Shown here piece by piece: positions 8,305 to 16,301 of a stretch of 41,612 bases of DNA. Numbering within the stretch: the first letter of the stretch is position 1; every line of letters begins with the position of its first letter. The stretch is from Allofournierella sp. GTDB taxonomy: Bacteria; Bacillota; Clostridia; Oscillospirales; Ruminococcaceae. The position numbers were made by a program, and so were the translations under genes. Under the pieces are notes generated by a model that did no database searches, was not told the DNA's origin, and saw only the letters and a list, made by a program, of their open reading frames with translations. The DNA lies in NCBI GenBank assembly GCA_020025635.1, contig JAHHRU010000016.1, positions 1 through 41,612 on the forward strand, written 5' to 3'.

Positions 8305-9171
8305 TTAATTTTCTTTGTGATAGCCGCCCAGCAGGTTTGCAAACGCTGTGAGCTGATCGTCGGAATAGAAATGAACGGTCAGGCTTCCCTTTCCGTTTTT
8401 GTAGGCAACCTTCACCTCGTTGCCCAGGGTCTCCCGCAGGGCGATCTCCACCTCGTCCGGCAGGGCCGGGCGCAGGGGCTGGGGTTTGGGTTCCGGCTGG
8501 CCCTTGGCAAGCTTTTTGCAAAGCTGCTCGGTCTGGCGCACGTTCAGGTCGTTCTCCACCACCATTTTGGCGGCCTGCAGCTTGAGTTCCTCGGTTTCCA
8601 GGCCCAGAATGACCTTTGCGTGGCCCATCTGCAAGGCACCGATCTTAAGAAATTCCAGAATTTCAGAAGGCAGTGACAGCAGCCGCAGGCTGTTTGCAAT
8701 GGCCGACCGGCTTTTGCCCAGCTTTTTGGCCGCCTGCTCCTGGGTGAGCTCGCATTTGTCCATCAGCTGCCGGTAGCCAAAGGCTTCTTCCACCGGGTCC
8801 AGATCCTCACGCTGCAGGTTTTCGATCAGCGCAAGCTCCATGGCCTGCTCGTCGGTCACATCCCGGATGACCACCGGCACCTCGTTGAGTCCCGCAAGCC
8901 TTGCCGCACGCCAGCGCCGCTCGCCGGCAATGATCTTGTAGCCGCCGCTGGGGGTGGAGCGCACCGCAATGGGCTGCAGAATGCCATGCTCCTCAATGCT
9001 TTTGGCCAGCTGGGCCAGGGTTTCCTCGTCAAATTCCCGCCGGGGCTGGTCTTTGTCCGGCTCAATGTCCCGCAGGGGGAGCGTGTTGATGGTTTCCGGG
9101 CCAACGTCCCGGGCCGTTTCCTCAAAAAGGCTGTCGAGGCCGCGGCCCAAGCCTCCTCTTTTCGCCGCCAT
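8305..9171 (-). CDS. parB: Chromosome partitioning protein ParB (Spo0J), CTPase and parS-binding clamp
   Basis: 288 residues. The N-terminus KRGGLGRGLDSLF is the ParA-stimulating peptide. The CTP-binding/ParB core contains GERRWR (83-88) and ENLQRED (117-123). A helix-turn-helix for parS recognition lies at about 143-165 (LTQEQAAKKLGKSRSAIANS), followed by a C-terminal dimerisation region. It should load at parS sites, spread as a CTP-dependent clamp and recruit SMC and ParA. Two candidate sites occur in this window (10293 and 33293). GGAGG lies 9 nt before the ATG; the gene follows parA by 16 bp. Confidence 0.96.
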   Translation of the reverse strand: MAAKRGGLGRGLDSLFEETARDVGPETINTLPLRDIEPDKDQPRREFDEETLAQLAKSIEEHGILQPIAVRSTPSGGYKIIAGERRWRAARLAGLNEVPVVIRDVTDEQAMELALIENLQREDLDPVEEAFGYRQLMDKCELTQEQAAKKLGKSRSAIANSLRLLSLPSEILEFLKIGALQMGHAKVILGLETEELKLQAAKMVVENDLNVRQTEQLCKKLAKGQPEPKPQPLRPALPDEVEIALRETLGNEVKVAYKNGKGSLTVHFYSDDQLTAFANLLGGYHKEN

Positions 9172-9187
9172 GGTAAAACTCCTCCTT

Positions 9188-9949
9188 TTATCGGTTGTTC
9201 TTCAAAAATTCCCGGGCCATTTCCATATAGGCTTCCCCGCCCCGGCTGTTGGGGTCGTAGAAATTGATGGGCATGCCAAAGCTGGGGGCTTCGGCCAGGC
9301 GCACGTTGTTGGGCACGGTGGTTTTGTAAACCTTGTCGCCGAAGAATTTCTTCACCTGCTCCACCACCTGAATGGTCAGGTTCAGCCGGGCGGCATACAT
9401 GGTGAACACCACGCCTTCAATTTCCAGATACCGGTTGTACATTTTGCGCACGGTTTTCAGGGTGCTCATCAGCTCCGAAAGGCCTTCCAGCGCATAATAT
9501 TCGCACTGGATGGGAATGAGCACCGAGTCGCTGGCGCAAAGGCCGTTCAGGGTGAGCAGGTCCAGGCTGGGCGGGCAGTCGATGAAAACAAAGTCATAAT
9601 TGCCCACCACCGGGGCCAAAGCCTCCCGCAGGCGGCTTTCCCGCCGGGGCAGATTGACCATTTCCACCACCGCACCGGAAAGCTGGATGTTGGAAGCGAT
9701 CAGATCCACATTGTACTGGGTCTGGATGATGGCATCCTTTGCTTTGCCGTCGCCGATGAGCAGGTCGTAAATGCTCATCTCCACCGTATGCTTGGAAACG
9801 CCGTAGCCGCTGGTGGTGTTGCCCTGGGGGTCCAGGTCAATGATGAGCACCTTTTTGCCCTGAGAAGCCACGCACGATGCCAGATTGACAGCGGTTGTGC
9901 TTTTGCCCACACCGCCCTTTTGGTTTGCTACCGCGATCACTTTACCCAC
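9188..9949 (-). CDS. parA: Chromosome partitioning ATPase ParA (Soj)
   Basis: 253 residues from the GTG start, the usual length of Soj. The deviant Walker A motif KGGVGKST is at 11-18, followed by the expected LIDLDPQGN and FIDCPPSLDLLTLN motifs. As a MinD/ParA-type ATPase it binds DNA as an ATP dimer and works with ParB in origin segregation; in Bacillus it also regulates DnaA. I chose the GTG because GGGAGG sits 8 nt upstream; a frame open to 10108 would begin upstream of the predicted transcription start at about 10046. It is first in parA-parB-serS. Confidence 0.95.
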   Translation of the reverse strand: MGKVIAVANQKGGVGKSTTAVNLASCVASQGKKVLIIDLDPQGNTTSGYGVSKHTVEMSIYDLLIGDGKAKDAIIQTQYNVDLIASNIQLSGAVVEMVNLPRRESRLREALAPVVGNYDFVFIDCPPSLDLLTLNGLCASDSVLIPIQCEYYALEGLSELMSTLKTVRKMYNRYLEIEGVVFTMYAARLNLTIQVVEQVKKFFGDKVYKTTVPNNVRLAEAPSFGMPINFYDPNSRGGEAYMEMAREFLKNNR

Positions 9950-10052
9950 GATCTCTGCCTCCCTGATTTTGCCGTTCCGGAAAACGGATGGTATCCAGGC
10001 GGGTTTCCCGCCTTTCGCCGCCGGTTTTGGGTCCGGACGGTTCATATTGGAT

Positions 10053-10081
10053 ATTATAGCACACTTGTCCATCATTTGAAA
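10053..10081 (-). promoter_or_regulatory. Extended -10 promoter for parA-parB-serS
   Basis: The minus strand reads TGTGCTATAAT, a consensus -10 box (10058-10053) with an extended TGn element. The -35 (TTTCAA, 10081-10076, 17-bp spacer) is weak. Transcription would begin near 10046, leaving a leader of about 95 nt. Confidence 0.65.
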
Positions 10082-10292
10082 CGAAAAAAAGGATTTTTGT
10101 TTTGGCAATTCAAAAAACAGGGCCGCTTTTTGCCGCTTGCGGGTTTGGGCTGGCGCTTTGCGCTGTGTGAGCAGGCCGTGCTCTGCGGGGTCTGCCCCGG
10201 CCGCAAAGTCCTTGGGGCCGGGGCCTTTCTTTTGGCCCTCTCGGGGCTGGGGTTTCCCCTTTAAAACCGGTGTTCCCCGCCCTCAAACGGAA

Positions 10293-10308
10293 TGTTCCAC
10301 ATGGAACA
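10293..10308. promoter_or_regulatory. Probable parS centromere site (left arm)
   Basis: TGTTCCACATGGAACA, a 16-mer differing at one central base from the perfect palindrome TGTTCCACGTGGAACA and close to the Bacillus parS consensus TGTTNCACGTGAAACA. It lies in a non-coding gap 345 bp from the parA start and about 11 kb left of the DnaA-box cluster. Confidence 0.82.
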
Positions 10309-10458
10309 TTTTTGACAAGCCAGTTTGCTTTACCCCAGATAAACCCGCCTGACAGGCCGTTTTGCGGGCGCACCCCTTTCACCGCTGTCCGCCCTGTTCC
10401 CCATGTTCCGGGTTTTGGCCGCAGTGCGTTCCCCACGGTTCCACCGGCCGAAAGAGGA

Positions 10459-10502
10459 CACAAAAAGCGGGTGCACCCCTGTGGGCGCACCCGCTTTTTG
10501 TG
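10459..10502 (-). terminator. Terminator of the lipoprotein gene
   Basis: Long stem in which CACAAAAAGCGGGTGC pairs with its complement and CCC with GGG, with one A-C mismatch and a CTGT loop. The A/T-rich outer part allows function on both strands. It lies about 50 bp after the stop codon. Confidence 0.82.
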
Positions 10503-10552
10503 TTTTCTTGGCTCTTTTCAGACGGTGTTTTCAAAAGCTTTTCACGCTCTGT

Positions 10553-11047
10553 TCAGTGGGTACCTTCCACAAAGTCCAGCACCTCATCCTTCGAAAGCGC
10601 CGGCGCCGAGACGGAGTAGCTCCACTGGTCGTTCTCGGTCCAGGTGGCCAGCAGGATCTTGTCCTCCTCTGCGCTCAAGCGAACCGTCCTTCCATCCAAG
10701 AGGGTTTCCTCGGTCACCTGTGAATATTCGTTGTAATCGCTGCTCAGGTCCTCACTGCCCTTTCCCTTTCGCACCACAAGCCGCTCTTCCCCTTTTTGAA
10801 AGGTGATCTGAATCAGATTTTCCTCAATGGTGAGAATCTCCGCCTGCTCAAATCCCTGGGGCAGCCGGCCTGTTTCCAGCGAAAAGCCGGTCTTTTCGGC
10901 GGCCTCCTCCAACGTGCTCCACTGGTTCATCGGGTTCGGAAGCTGTACATCTTCCATGCTTTCGGGATTTTTCGGCTGACCTGCACAGGCCGCAAGCAGA
11001 AAAGCCAAGCTCAGGGCCAAAGCAAGCACTGTTTTTTTCATCTTCAT
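10553..11047 (-). CDS. Small lipoprotein of unknown function
   Basis: 164 residues. The N-terminus has two Lys, a hydrophobic stretch and a lipobox LLAAC (Cys21), so the mature protein should be lipid-anchored on the outer face of the membrane. The rest is a compact soluble domain rich in Glu and aromatic residues (LEEAAEKTGFSLE, KGEERLVVRKGKGSEDLS, LLATWTENDQWSYS) resembling DUF4367-type clostridial proteins; that family assignment is from memory. The first ATG has GAAGGGA upstream; a second ATG two codons later is possible. It sits 86 bp after noc and is followed by its own terminator. No function is claimed. Confidence 0.8.
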   Translation of the reverse strand: MKMKKTVLALALSLAFLLAACAGQPKNPESMEDVQLPNPMNQWSTLEEAAEKTGFSLETGRLPQGFEQAEILTIEENLIQITFQKGEERLVVRKGKGSEDLSSDYNEYSQVTEETLLDGRTVRLSAEEDKILLATWTENDQWSYSVSAPALSKDEVLDFVEGTH

Positions 11048-11133
11048 AACGGTTCCCTTCTTTCATTTTAAAAAAAACTGCTTTTTTCTCTTTCTATGGG
11101 ATATACGAAAGAAGAAAGCCGATTATTGCATTT

Positions 11134-11934
11134 TTACCGGGCCGACCCGGTGGGGATGCGCACCACATACTCCACATAGCCCTCGCCGTCGGTGCGGTGG
11201 GCACTGGCGGGCACGCCCGCTTCCAGCATCAGCTTCACTGCTCGGTTCACCGTGTTCACAAAGATGCGCACATCCTTCACCATGGGGATGCGCCTGCGCC
11301 GGGGCTCTGCCGATTTTTCCAAAAGGCTTTTCACAAAGGCGTCTGCCTGCCGGGCGTTCATCCCCTGCCGGGCCATCTGGGCAAGGGCCGCTGTGCGGGC
11401 TTCTTCCCCCGAAAGCCGCAGGGCCGCCCGGGCATGCCGTTCGGTGAGCCCCCATTCCAGGCAGAACCGCTGCTGTTCTTCAGTCAGGTTCAAAAGGCGC
11501 AGCTTGTTGTTCAGGGTGGGCTGGGCCATGCCCAGCCGCTGGGCCGCTTCCTCCTGGGTGCAGCCCCAGATGCCGATCACCTCCCGGATGCCCTTTGCCT
11601 GCTCAAAGGGGTCAAGGCCGGTGCGCTGGATATTTTCCAAAAGGCCCAGTGCGGCGGTCTGGCTGTCCTCATATTCCCGCAGGATGGCCGGCACCCGTTC
11701 CAGCCCGGCCATGCGGCAGGCCCGCAGCCGCCGCTCGCCCGCCACCAGCTCATACCCGCCGCCGACCTTTCGCACCGTTACCGGCTGCAAAAGCCCGTTT
11801 TCCGCAATGCTCAGCGCCAAAGAGGCAATTTCGCCCTCATCAAAATGTGTGCGTACCTGAAAAGGTGAAGGACGTATTTCCTCCGGCCGAAGCATCAGTA
11901 CCTTTCCTGCCGTTTTATTTTTGATTCCCCGCAT
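11134..11934 (-). CDS. noc: Noc-like ParB-family protein (nucleoid occlusion)
   Basis: 266 residues with a ParB/Noc core: GERRLR at 66-71, ENIQR at 100-104, and a helix-turn-helix at about 125-145 (CTQEEAAQRLGMAQPTLNNK). The C-terminal region KDVRIFVNTVNRAVKLMLEAGV and the ending YVVRIP resemble the C-terminal domain of Bacillus Noc. Its place next to rsmG also matches noc. Noc binds NBS sites and the membrane as a CTP clamp to keep division away from the nucleoid. Here the N-terminus (MRGIKNKTAGKVLMLRPEEI) lacks the basic/aromatic amphipathic helix that anchors Bacillus Noc, so membrane attachment is doubtful. GGAGGG precedes the ATG. A second ParB paralogue function is the alternative. Confidence 0.85.
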   Translation of the reverse strand: MRGIKNKTAGKVLMLRPEEIRPSPFQVRTHFDEGEIASLALSIAENGLLQPVTVRKVGGGYELVAGERRLRACRMAGLERVPAILREYEDSQTAALGLLENIQRTGLDPFEQAKGIREVIGIWGCTQEEAAQRLGMAQPTLNNKLRLLNLTEEQQRFCLEWGLTERHARAALRLSGEEARTAALAQMARQGMNARQADAFVKSLLEKSAEPRRRRIPMVKDVRIFVNTVNRAVKLMLEAGVPASAHRTDGEGYVEYVVRIPTGSAR

Positions 11935-12010
11935 AGATCCTGCCCTCCTGTTCTTTTATTTCAAAGCCGTTCTGCCTTACAGCGGTTTTCCGAAAAAAGG
12001 CCGAAAAAAA

Positions 12011-12061
12011 GCCCGCATGGCCTTTTCCCCTGTCGTTCTGGGGTCAGTATACCATGCGGGC
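12011..12061 (-). terminator. Terminator of the rsmG operon
   Basis: Ten-bp stem GCCCGCATGG/CCATGCGGGC around a 31-nt loop that itself holds CCCC/GGGG, followed on the minus strand by seven T. It separates rsmG from noc, so noc needs read-through or its own promoter. Confidence 0.83.
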
Positions 12062-12119
12062 ATTTTATTTTCCAGTATTTTCCATTTACAAACTTCGACA
12101 GCAGCCCCTGCGGGGAAGG

Positions 12120-12827
12120 TCACTTCAGCGGCGCTTTGGCGATCTTTCCACCGTTTCGGGGATATTGGGGCGCAGTGGGTCGAACTTTTCTCACAAGAAT
12201 CAGGCACCGCTCGTCCCCGCCGGGCAGGGTTCCGGTGCGGTTTTCCCGGAATTCGCCGCCCAGCTTTTGAAAGGCGCCCCGGGCTGCGGCCAGTTCTTCC
12301 CTGCCGGAAGCCGCCTTCATGGCAATGAACCAGCCGCCCTCTTTTACCAGCGGCAGGCAGTATTCCGAAAGCACCGGCAAAGCCGCCACCGCCCGGGCCG
12401 AAGCCAGGTCGAACTGCTCCCGCCATTTTTTGCGGGCGGCTTCCTCGGCCCGCTCCTTGGCAAACTCGATGCCGGTAAGGCCCAGCTGCTCAGCGGCCCA
12501 TTTCAAAAACTCCACCCGCTTGCCGGTGGGCTCCATCAGGCAGATCTCCAGCTCGGGCTTGTAAATTTTGGTCACAAGGCCGGGAAACCCTGCCCCGCAG
12601 CCCACGTCCACCATGCGGCCGCAAACCTCCGGCTGGCGGGCAAACAGCAGGCTGTCGATGAAGTGCTTGTCCTCGATGCCCTCCGGGTCGGTAATGGCGG
12701 TGAGGTTCACCTTTTTGTTGTACTCCACCAGGCACTGGGCGTAAACGTCCAGCTGGTCCAGCATGGTGCTGGTCAGCTGAATTCCCTTTTCTGCGGCCTT
12801 CTGTTCCAAACGTGCTTTGTCGATCAC
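12120..12827 (-). CDS. rsmG: 16S rRNA (guanine-N7)-methyltransferase RsmG
   Basis: 235 residues. Uses S-adenosylmethionine to methylate N7 of the 530-loop guanosine (G527 in E. coli numbering) of 16S rRNA. The SAM-binding loop VDVGCGAGFPG is at 73-83 and the conserved NLTAI and DSL segments are present upstream. The ATG overlaps the mnmG stop by 4 bases (ATGA), indicating translational coupling. Loss of this enzyme is known to give low-level streptomycin resistance in other bacteria. The basic/proline C-terminal tail (after RKVRPTAPQYP) is unlikely to be catalytic. Confidence 0.96.
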   Translation of the reverse strand: MIDKARLEQKAAEKGIQLTSTMLDQLDVYAQCLVEYNKKVNLTAITDPEGIEDKHFIDSLLFARQPEVCGRMVDVGCGAGFPGLVTKIYKPELEICLMEPTGKRVEFLKWAAEQLGLTGIEFAKERAEEAARKKWREQFDLASARAVAALPVLSEYCLPLVKEGGWFIAMKAASGREELAAARGAFQKLGGEFRENRTGTLPGGDERCLILVRKVRPTAPQYPRNGGKIAKAPLK

Positions 12828-14740
12828 TTTTCTTCCTCCGCTTTTTTGCTGCGGCAGGCCGCGGCCACCGCCACGCTCAGCACTGCCATGTCCGCCGGCG
12901 ATACGCCCGGAATGCGCCCGGCCTGGGCCAGGTCCAGCGGCCGCACCTTTGCCAGCTTTTCTCTTGCCTCCAAACGCAGTCCGTCCAGCGGCGCATAATC
13001 AAAATCCTCCGGGATGCGGGTCTTTTCCAGGCGCTTTACTTCCTTAATGGCCCGCTGCTGGCGGGCAATGTAGCCCGCATACTTGATCTCGGTGGTGATG
13101 CGGCCGGCCATGCGGCTGTCCACCCCTTCGCCCCGGCCGATCACCTGGGCGATGGTGTCATAATCCACCTCCGGCCGGCGCAGAAGCTCGGCGGCAGGGC
13201 CGCCCTTTTCCACCGGGGGCTTGCCCTGCTTTTCCAGCACCTCGCTGAGCTGGCCGGCCCGGACGGTGGTGCTTTCCAGCCGCTTCATCTCGGCCTGCTT
13301 CACCGCCATGCTGTTTTGGAAGGCCTGCCAGCGGGCATCGTCCACCAGGCCCATTTCCCGGGCAATGGGGGTCAGGCGCTCGTCGGCGTTGTCCTGCCGA
13401 AGGGTGAGCCGGTATTCGCTGCGGCTGGTCATCATCCGGTAGGGGTCCATCACGCCCTTGGTCACCAGATCGTCCACCAGAGCGCCCAGATAGGAGGAAT
13501 GCCGGGGCAGCACCAGCTGCTCTTTCCCCAGCACCCTGCGGGCCGCGTTGAGGCCTGCCAGCAGGCCCTGGGCCGCCGCTTCCTCGTAGCCGCTGGTGCC
13601 GTTGAACTGGCCGGCGCCGTAAAGCCCTTCCACGGCCCGGGTCTCCAGCGTGGGCCAAAGGGCCAGCGGGTCGATGCACTCATACTCGATGGCATAGGCC
13701 GGGCGCATGATCTCCAGGTGTTCAAAGCCCTTTACCGTGTGGTACATCTCGTTCTGCACCTGCTCGGGCAGGCTGGAGCTCATGCCCTGCAGATACATCT
13801 CCTCGGTGTCCAGGCCGCAGGGCTCCACAAACACCTGATGCCGCTCCTTGTCGGAGAAGCGCACCACCTTATCTTCAATGGAAGGGCAGTACCGGGGGCC
13901 GATGCCCTCAATGGCGCCGCCGTACAGGGGCGAGCGGTGCAGGTTGTCCAAGATCACCCGGTGGGTGTCCGGGTTTGTGAACGCAATGTGGCAGTCCACC
14001 TGATTTTTTACCCCGCCCTCCGGGGTCAAAAAGCTGAAGGGCTCCGGGGGTTCCTCACCCGGCTGGCGTTCCAGCACCGAAAAATCGATGCTGCGCCGGT
14101 GCACCCGGGCAGGGGTGCCGGTTTTGAACCGGCGCAAAGGCAGGCCCGCGGCCTTCAGGCTGTCCACCAGGGCATCCGCCGCCGGCTGGCCGTCCGGGCC
14201 GGTTTTTACGCTGGCCGAGCCCACAAAAATTTTGCCGCCCAGGTTGGTCCCGGTGCAAAGCACCACCGCCTTTGCATCGTACTGGCCGTTGAGCCGGGTG
14301 ATGACACCGCAGACCTTTCCGTCCCGGATCTGAAGCCGGGCCACCTCGGCCTGCTTGATGGAAAGATTTTCGTACTTTTCCAGAAAGCCCTTCACCCAGC
14401 GGTGATAGGCCACCCGGTCGATCTGGGCCCGCAGCGAGTGCACCGCCGGGCCCTTGCCCCGGTTGAGCATCCGGCTTTGCAGGGTGTTTGCATCGGCCGC
14501 AATGCCCATCACGCCGCCCATGGCGTCGATCTCCCGCACCAGATGGCCCTTTGCGGTGCCGCCGATGCTGGGGTTGCAGGGCATATTGGCAATGCCGTCC
14601 AGCGTGAGGGTGAAAAGCCCCACCGAAACGCCCAGCTTTGCCGCGGCCCATGCGGCTTCCACGCCGGCGTGGCCCGCACCCACAATGATGATATCAAAAC
14701 CGCCCAGATGCTCCGGTGCGGCCGTTTGCTCCTTTTGCAA
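12824..14740 (-). CDS. mnmG: tRNA uridine-5-carboxymethylaminomethyl modification enzyme MnmG (GidA)
   Basis: 638 residues, the family's usual size. The FAD-binding motif is at the N-terminus (FDIIIVGAGHAGVEAA), with the conserved GIANMPCNPSIGG segment next; the C-terminal helical domain contacts MnmE. With MnmE it makes the cmnm5U34 modification of wobble uridines using methylene-tetrahydrofolate. The start is TTG at 14740, with GGAGG 8 nt upstream and 14 bp after mnmE; no ATG alternative keeps the FAD motif intact. Coupled to rsmG by a 4-base overlap. Confidence 0.96.
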   Translation of the reverse strand: MQKEQTAAPEHLGGFDIIIVGAGHAGVEAAWAAAKLGVSVGLFTLTLDGIANMPCNPSIGGTAKGHLVREIDAMGGVMGIAADANTLQSRMLNRGKGPAVHSLRAQIDRVAYHRWVKGFLEKYENLSIKQAEVARLQIRDGKVCGVITRLNGQYDAKAVVLCTGTNLGGKIFVGSASVKTGPDGQPAADALVDSLKAAGLPLRRFKTGTPARVHRRSIDFSVLERQPGEEPPEPFSFLTPEGGVKNQVDCHIAFTNPDTHRVILDNLHRSPLYGGAIEGIGPRYCPSIEDKVVRFSDKERHQVFVEPCGLDTEEMYLQGMSSSLPEQVQNEMYHTVKGFEHLEIMRPAYAIEYECIDPLALWPTLETRAVEGLYGAGQFNGTSGYEEAAAQGLLAGLNAARRVLGKEQLVLPRHSSYLGALVDDLVTKGVMDPYRMMTSRSEYRLTLRQDNADERLTPIAREMGLVDDARWQAFQNSMAVKQAEMKRLESTTVRAGQLSEVLEKQGKPPVEKGGPAAELLRRPEVDYDTIAQVIGRGEGVDSRMAGRITTEIKYAGYIARQQRAIKEVKRLEKTRIPEDFDYAPLDGLRLEAREKLAKVRPLDLAQAGRIPGVSPADMAVLSVAVAAACRSKKAEEEK

Positions 14741-14754
14741 AATGGTTTCCTCCC

Positions 14755-16122
14755 CTACTTGCCCACACAGAAGGTGGAGAACACTTCCTCCACCACCTGC
14801 TCTGTTACATCCTCGCCGGAAAGCTGGCTCAAGGCCAGCAGCGCATCATCCACGCAGACACTCACCGCATCCAGCCCAAAGCCGCCTTCCATGGCGGCCA
14901 GGGCTTCTTCCAGCGCATCCTTTGCCCGCACTGCCGCCGAAAGCTGCCGCCGGTTCATCAGCGCCGGGGCGCTGGGGTCAATGCCCGCCACCCCCAGCAC
15001 CTGGCCCACCGCCTGGGAAAGCGGGGCAAGGCCTTCGCCGGTGCCGGCCGAAATGGGCAGCACCCGGTCAAAATACGGTTCAATGGCGGTTTGGTCGAAC
15101 CGCCGGTCCAGATCGCTTTTGTTGATCAGCGCAATGGCCGGCCGGCCCCGGCAGCTTTTTGCCAGCTCAATGTCCTGTTCCAGGGTGGAGCAGCTGCCGT
15201 CGAACACGGCCAGCACCAGGCCCGCCTCGGCCAGCTTCTGCCGGCTGCGGCGGATGCCCTCGGCCTCCACCAGGTCGCTGGTGTCCCGCAGGCCCGCTGT
15301 ATCAAACAAATTGAGCCTTACGCCGCCCAGCATCACCGCCTGCTCCACCACGTCCCGGGTGGTTCCGGCCACCGGGGTCACAATGGCCCGGTCAAAGCCG
15401 GCCATCAGGTTGAGCAGGGTGGATTTGCCCACATTGGGGCTGCCCACAATGGCGGTGTCCACCCCCTGGCGCAGCACGGCGCCCGCCTCATAGTGGTCGG
15501 TCAGATCCCGGATCTCCCCGGATACCTGGGAAAGGGTCTTTCCCAGCGCCTCGTCCGAAAGCTCGGGCACGTCCTCCTCCGGGAAATCCACCCAGGCGGC
15601 AAGATGCCCCGCCAGCTTCACCAGCTGCTCCCGCCAGGCCGAGATGCGGCCGGCAAGGGCGCCCGAAAGGGCGGTTTCGGCCAGGGCCGCACCCTGGCGG
15701 CCGGCTGCGCCGATCACTTCCATCACCGCTTCGGCCTGGGTCAGGCTGATGCGGCCGTTCAGAAAGGCCCGTTTTGTGTATTCGCCGGGGCTGGCCGGCT
15801 CTGCACCCGCATGGATGCAGGCCTCGATCAGCTCCTGGGCGATCACCATGCCCCCATGGCAGGAAAGCTCCACCACGTCCTCGCCGGTATAGCTGTGCGG
15901 GGCACGGAAAAACAGCACGACCCCTTCATCCAGCACCCGGCCGCCGGTTTGAAACCGGCCGAAAAGGGCAGTGTACCCCTTCGCCTGCCCGACCTTTTTT
16001 TCGGGATTCATCGGTCGGAACACCTGTTCACACACCCGGTAGCTTTCCGGGCCCGACAGCCGGACCACCGCAATGCCGCCCGCACCGGGGGGTGTGGCCA
16101 GCGCCACGATCGTACTTTCCAT
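14755..16122 (-). CDS. mnmE: tRNA modification GTPase MnmE (TrmE)
   Basis: 455 residues from MESTIVALATPPG, with GGAGAGGG upstream. It has an N-terminal folate-binding domain, a helical domain and a G-domain inserted in it (Walker A GSPNVGKSTLLN, DTAGLRDTSD, NKSD). The C-terminal FCVGK matches the conserved C-(I/V/L)-G-K end that carries the catalytic Cys. Acts with MnmG. A longer frame to 16296 exists but overlaps a promoter and hairpins and is not conserved-looking. Upstream lies a promoter-like element at 16178-16206. Confidence 0.96.
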   Translation of the reverse strand: MESTIVALATPPGAGGIAVVRLSGPESYRVCEQVFRPMNPEKKVGQAKGYTALFGRFQTGGRVLDEGVVLFFRAPHSYTGEDVVELSCHGGMVIAQELIEACIHAGAEPASPGEYTKRAFLNGRISLTQAEAVMEVIGAAGRQGAALAETALSGALAGRISAWREQLVKLAGHLAAWVDFPEEDVPELSDEALGKTLSQVSGEIRDLTDHYEAGAVLRQGVDTAIVGSPNVGKSTLLNLMAGFDRAIVTPVAGTTRDVVEQAVMLGGVRLNLFDTAGLRDTSDLVEAEGIRRSRQKLAEAGLVLAVFDGSCSTLEQDIELAKSCRGRPAIALINKSDLDRRFDQTAIEPYFDRVLPISAGTGEGLAPLSQAVGQVLGVAGIDPSAPALMNRRQLSAAVRAKDALEEALAAMEGGFGLDAVSVCVDDALLALSQLSGEDVTEQVVEEVFSTFCVGK

Positions 16123-16177
16123 TTCCCTCTCCTGCCTTTCCGGAATGGTTTGCAAAAAAGCTCTCATATTCCGTTTT

Positions 16178-16206
16178 ATTGTAGCACAAAGCCCTTTCCG
16201 GCGCAA
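16178..16206 (-). promoter_or_regulatory. Extended -10 promoter for mnmE-mnmG-rsmG
   Basis: Minus strand TGTGCTACAAT, an extended -10 (16183-16178) nearly identical to that of parA. A poor -35 (TTGCGC, 16206-16201) lies at a 17-bp spacing. It sits between the jag terminator and mnmE. Confidence 0.6.
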
Positions 16207-16258
16207 GGAAAACCCCTGCCCCGCAAAGGCCCTTCCGGCCTTTGCTTCAAAGAGAAAT

Positions 16259-16286
16259 CCCCCGCGGCCCGAAGGGGCCGCGGGGG
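16259..16286 (-). terminator. GC-rich hairpin after jag
   Basis: A perfect 12-bp stem CCCCCGCGGCCC with complement and a 4-nt loop, 16 bp beyond the jag stop. The T-tract after it on the minus strand is short (ATTTCTCTTT), so it may be a partial terminator. A smaller hairpin AAAGGCC/GGCCTTT follows at 16225-16243. Confidence 0.68.
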
Positions 16287-16301
16287 AAATTTTCAAAGGT
16301 T

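Larger units (their letters stand above)
9950..10552. other. 603-bp gene-free gap between parA and the lipoprotein gene
   Basis: No credible coding frame. It contains the parA promoter (10053-10081), a GC-rich hairpin GCCCCGGCC/GGCCGGGGC at 10194-10224 followed on the plus strand by a T-rich stretch, a parS-like site (10293-10308) and the lipoprotein terminator (10459-10502). The rest is GC-rich and unassigned; I could not match it to a known structured RNA. Confidence 0.6.

Noticed and set aside
8286..8342. T-box leader or separate promoter for serS
   Set aside because: Only 19 bp lie between parB and serS; there is no room for a T-box.
9188..10108. Longer ParA of 306 residues
   Set aside because: The extra N-terminus has no family similarity and its start lies upstream of the predicted transcription start; the GTG at 9949 has a good ribosome binding site and gives the standard length.
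12812..15493. 893-codon plus-strand frame opposite mnmG and mnmE
   Set aside because: It spans two well-supported minus-strand genes and their junction and has no protein-family features.
14755..16296. Longer MnmE of 513 residues
   Set aside because: The extension covers a promoter-like element and a hairpin, and the family begins at MESTIVALATPPG.
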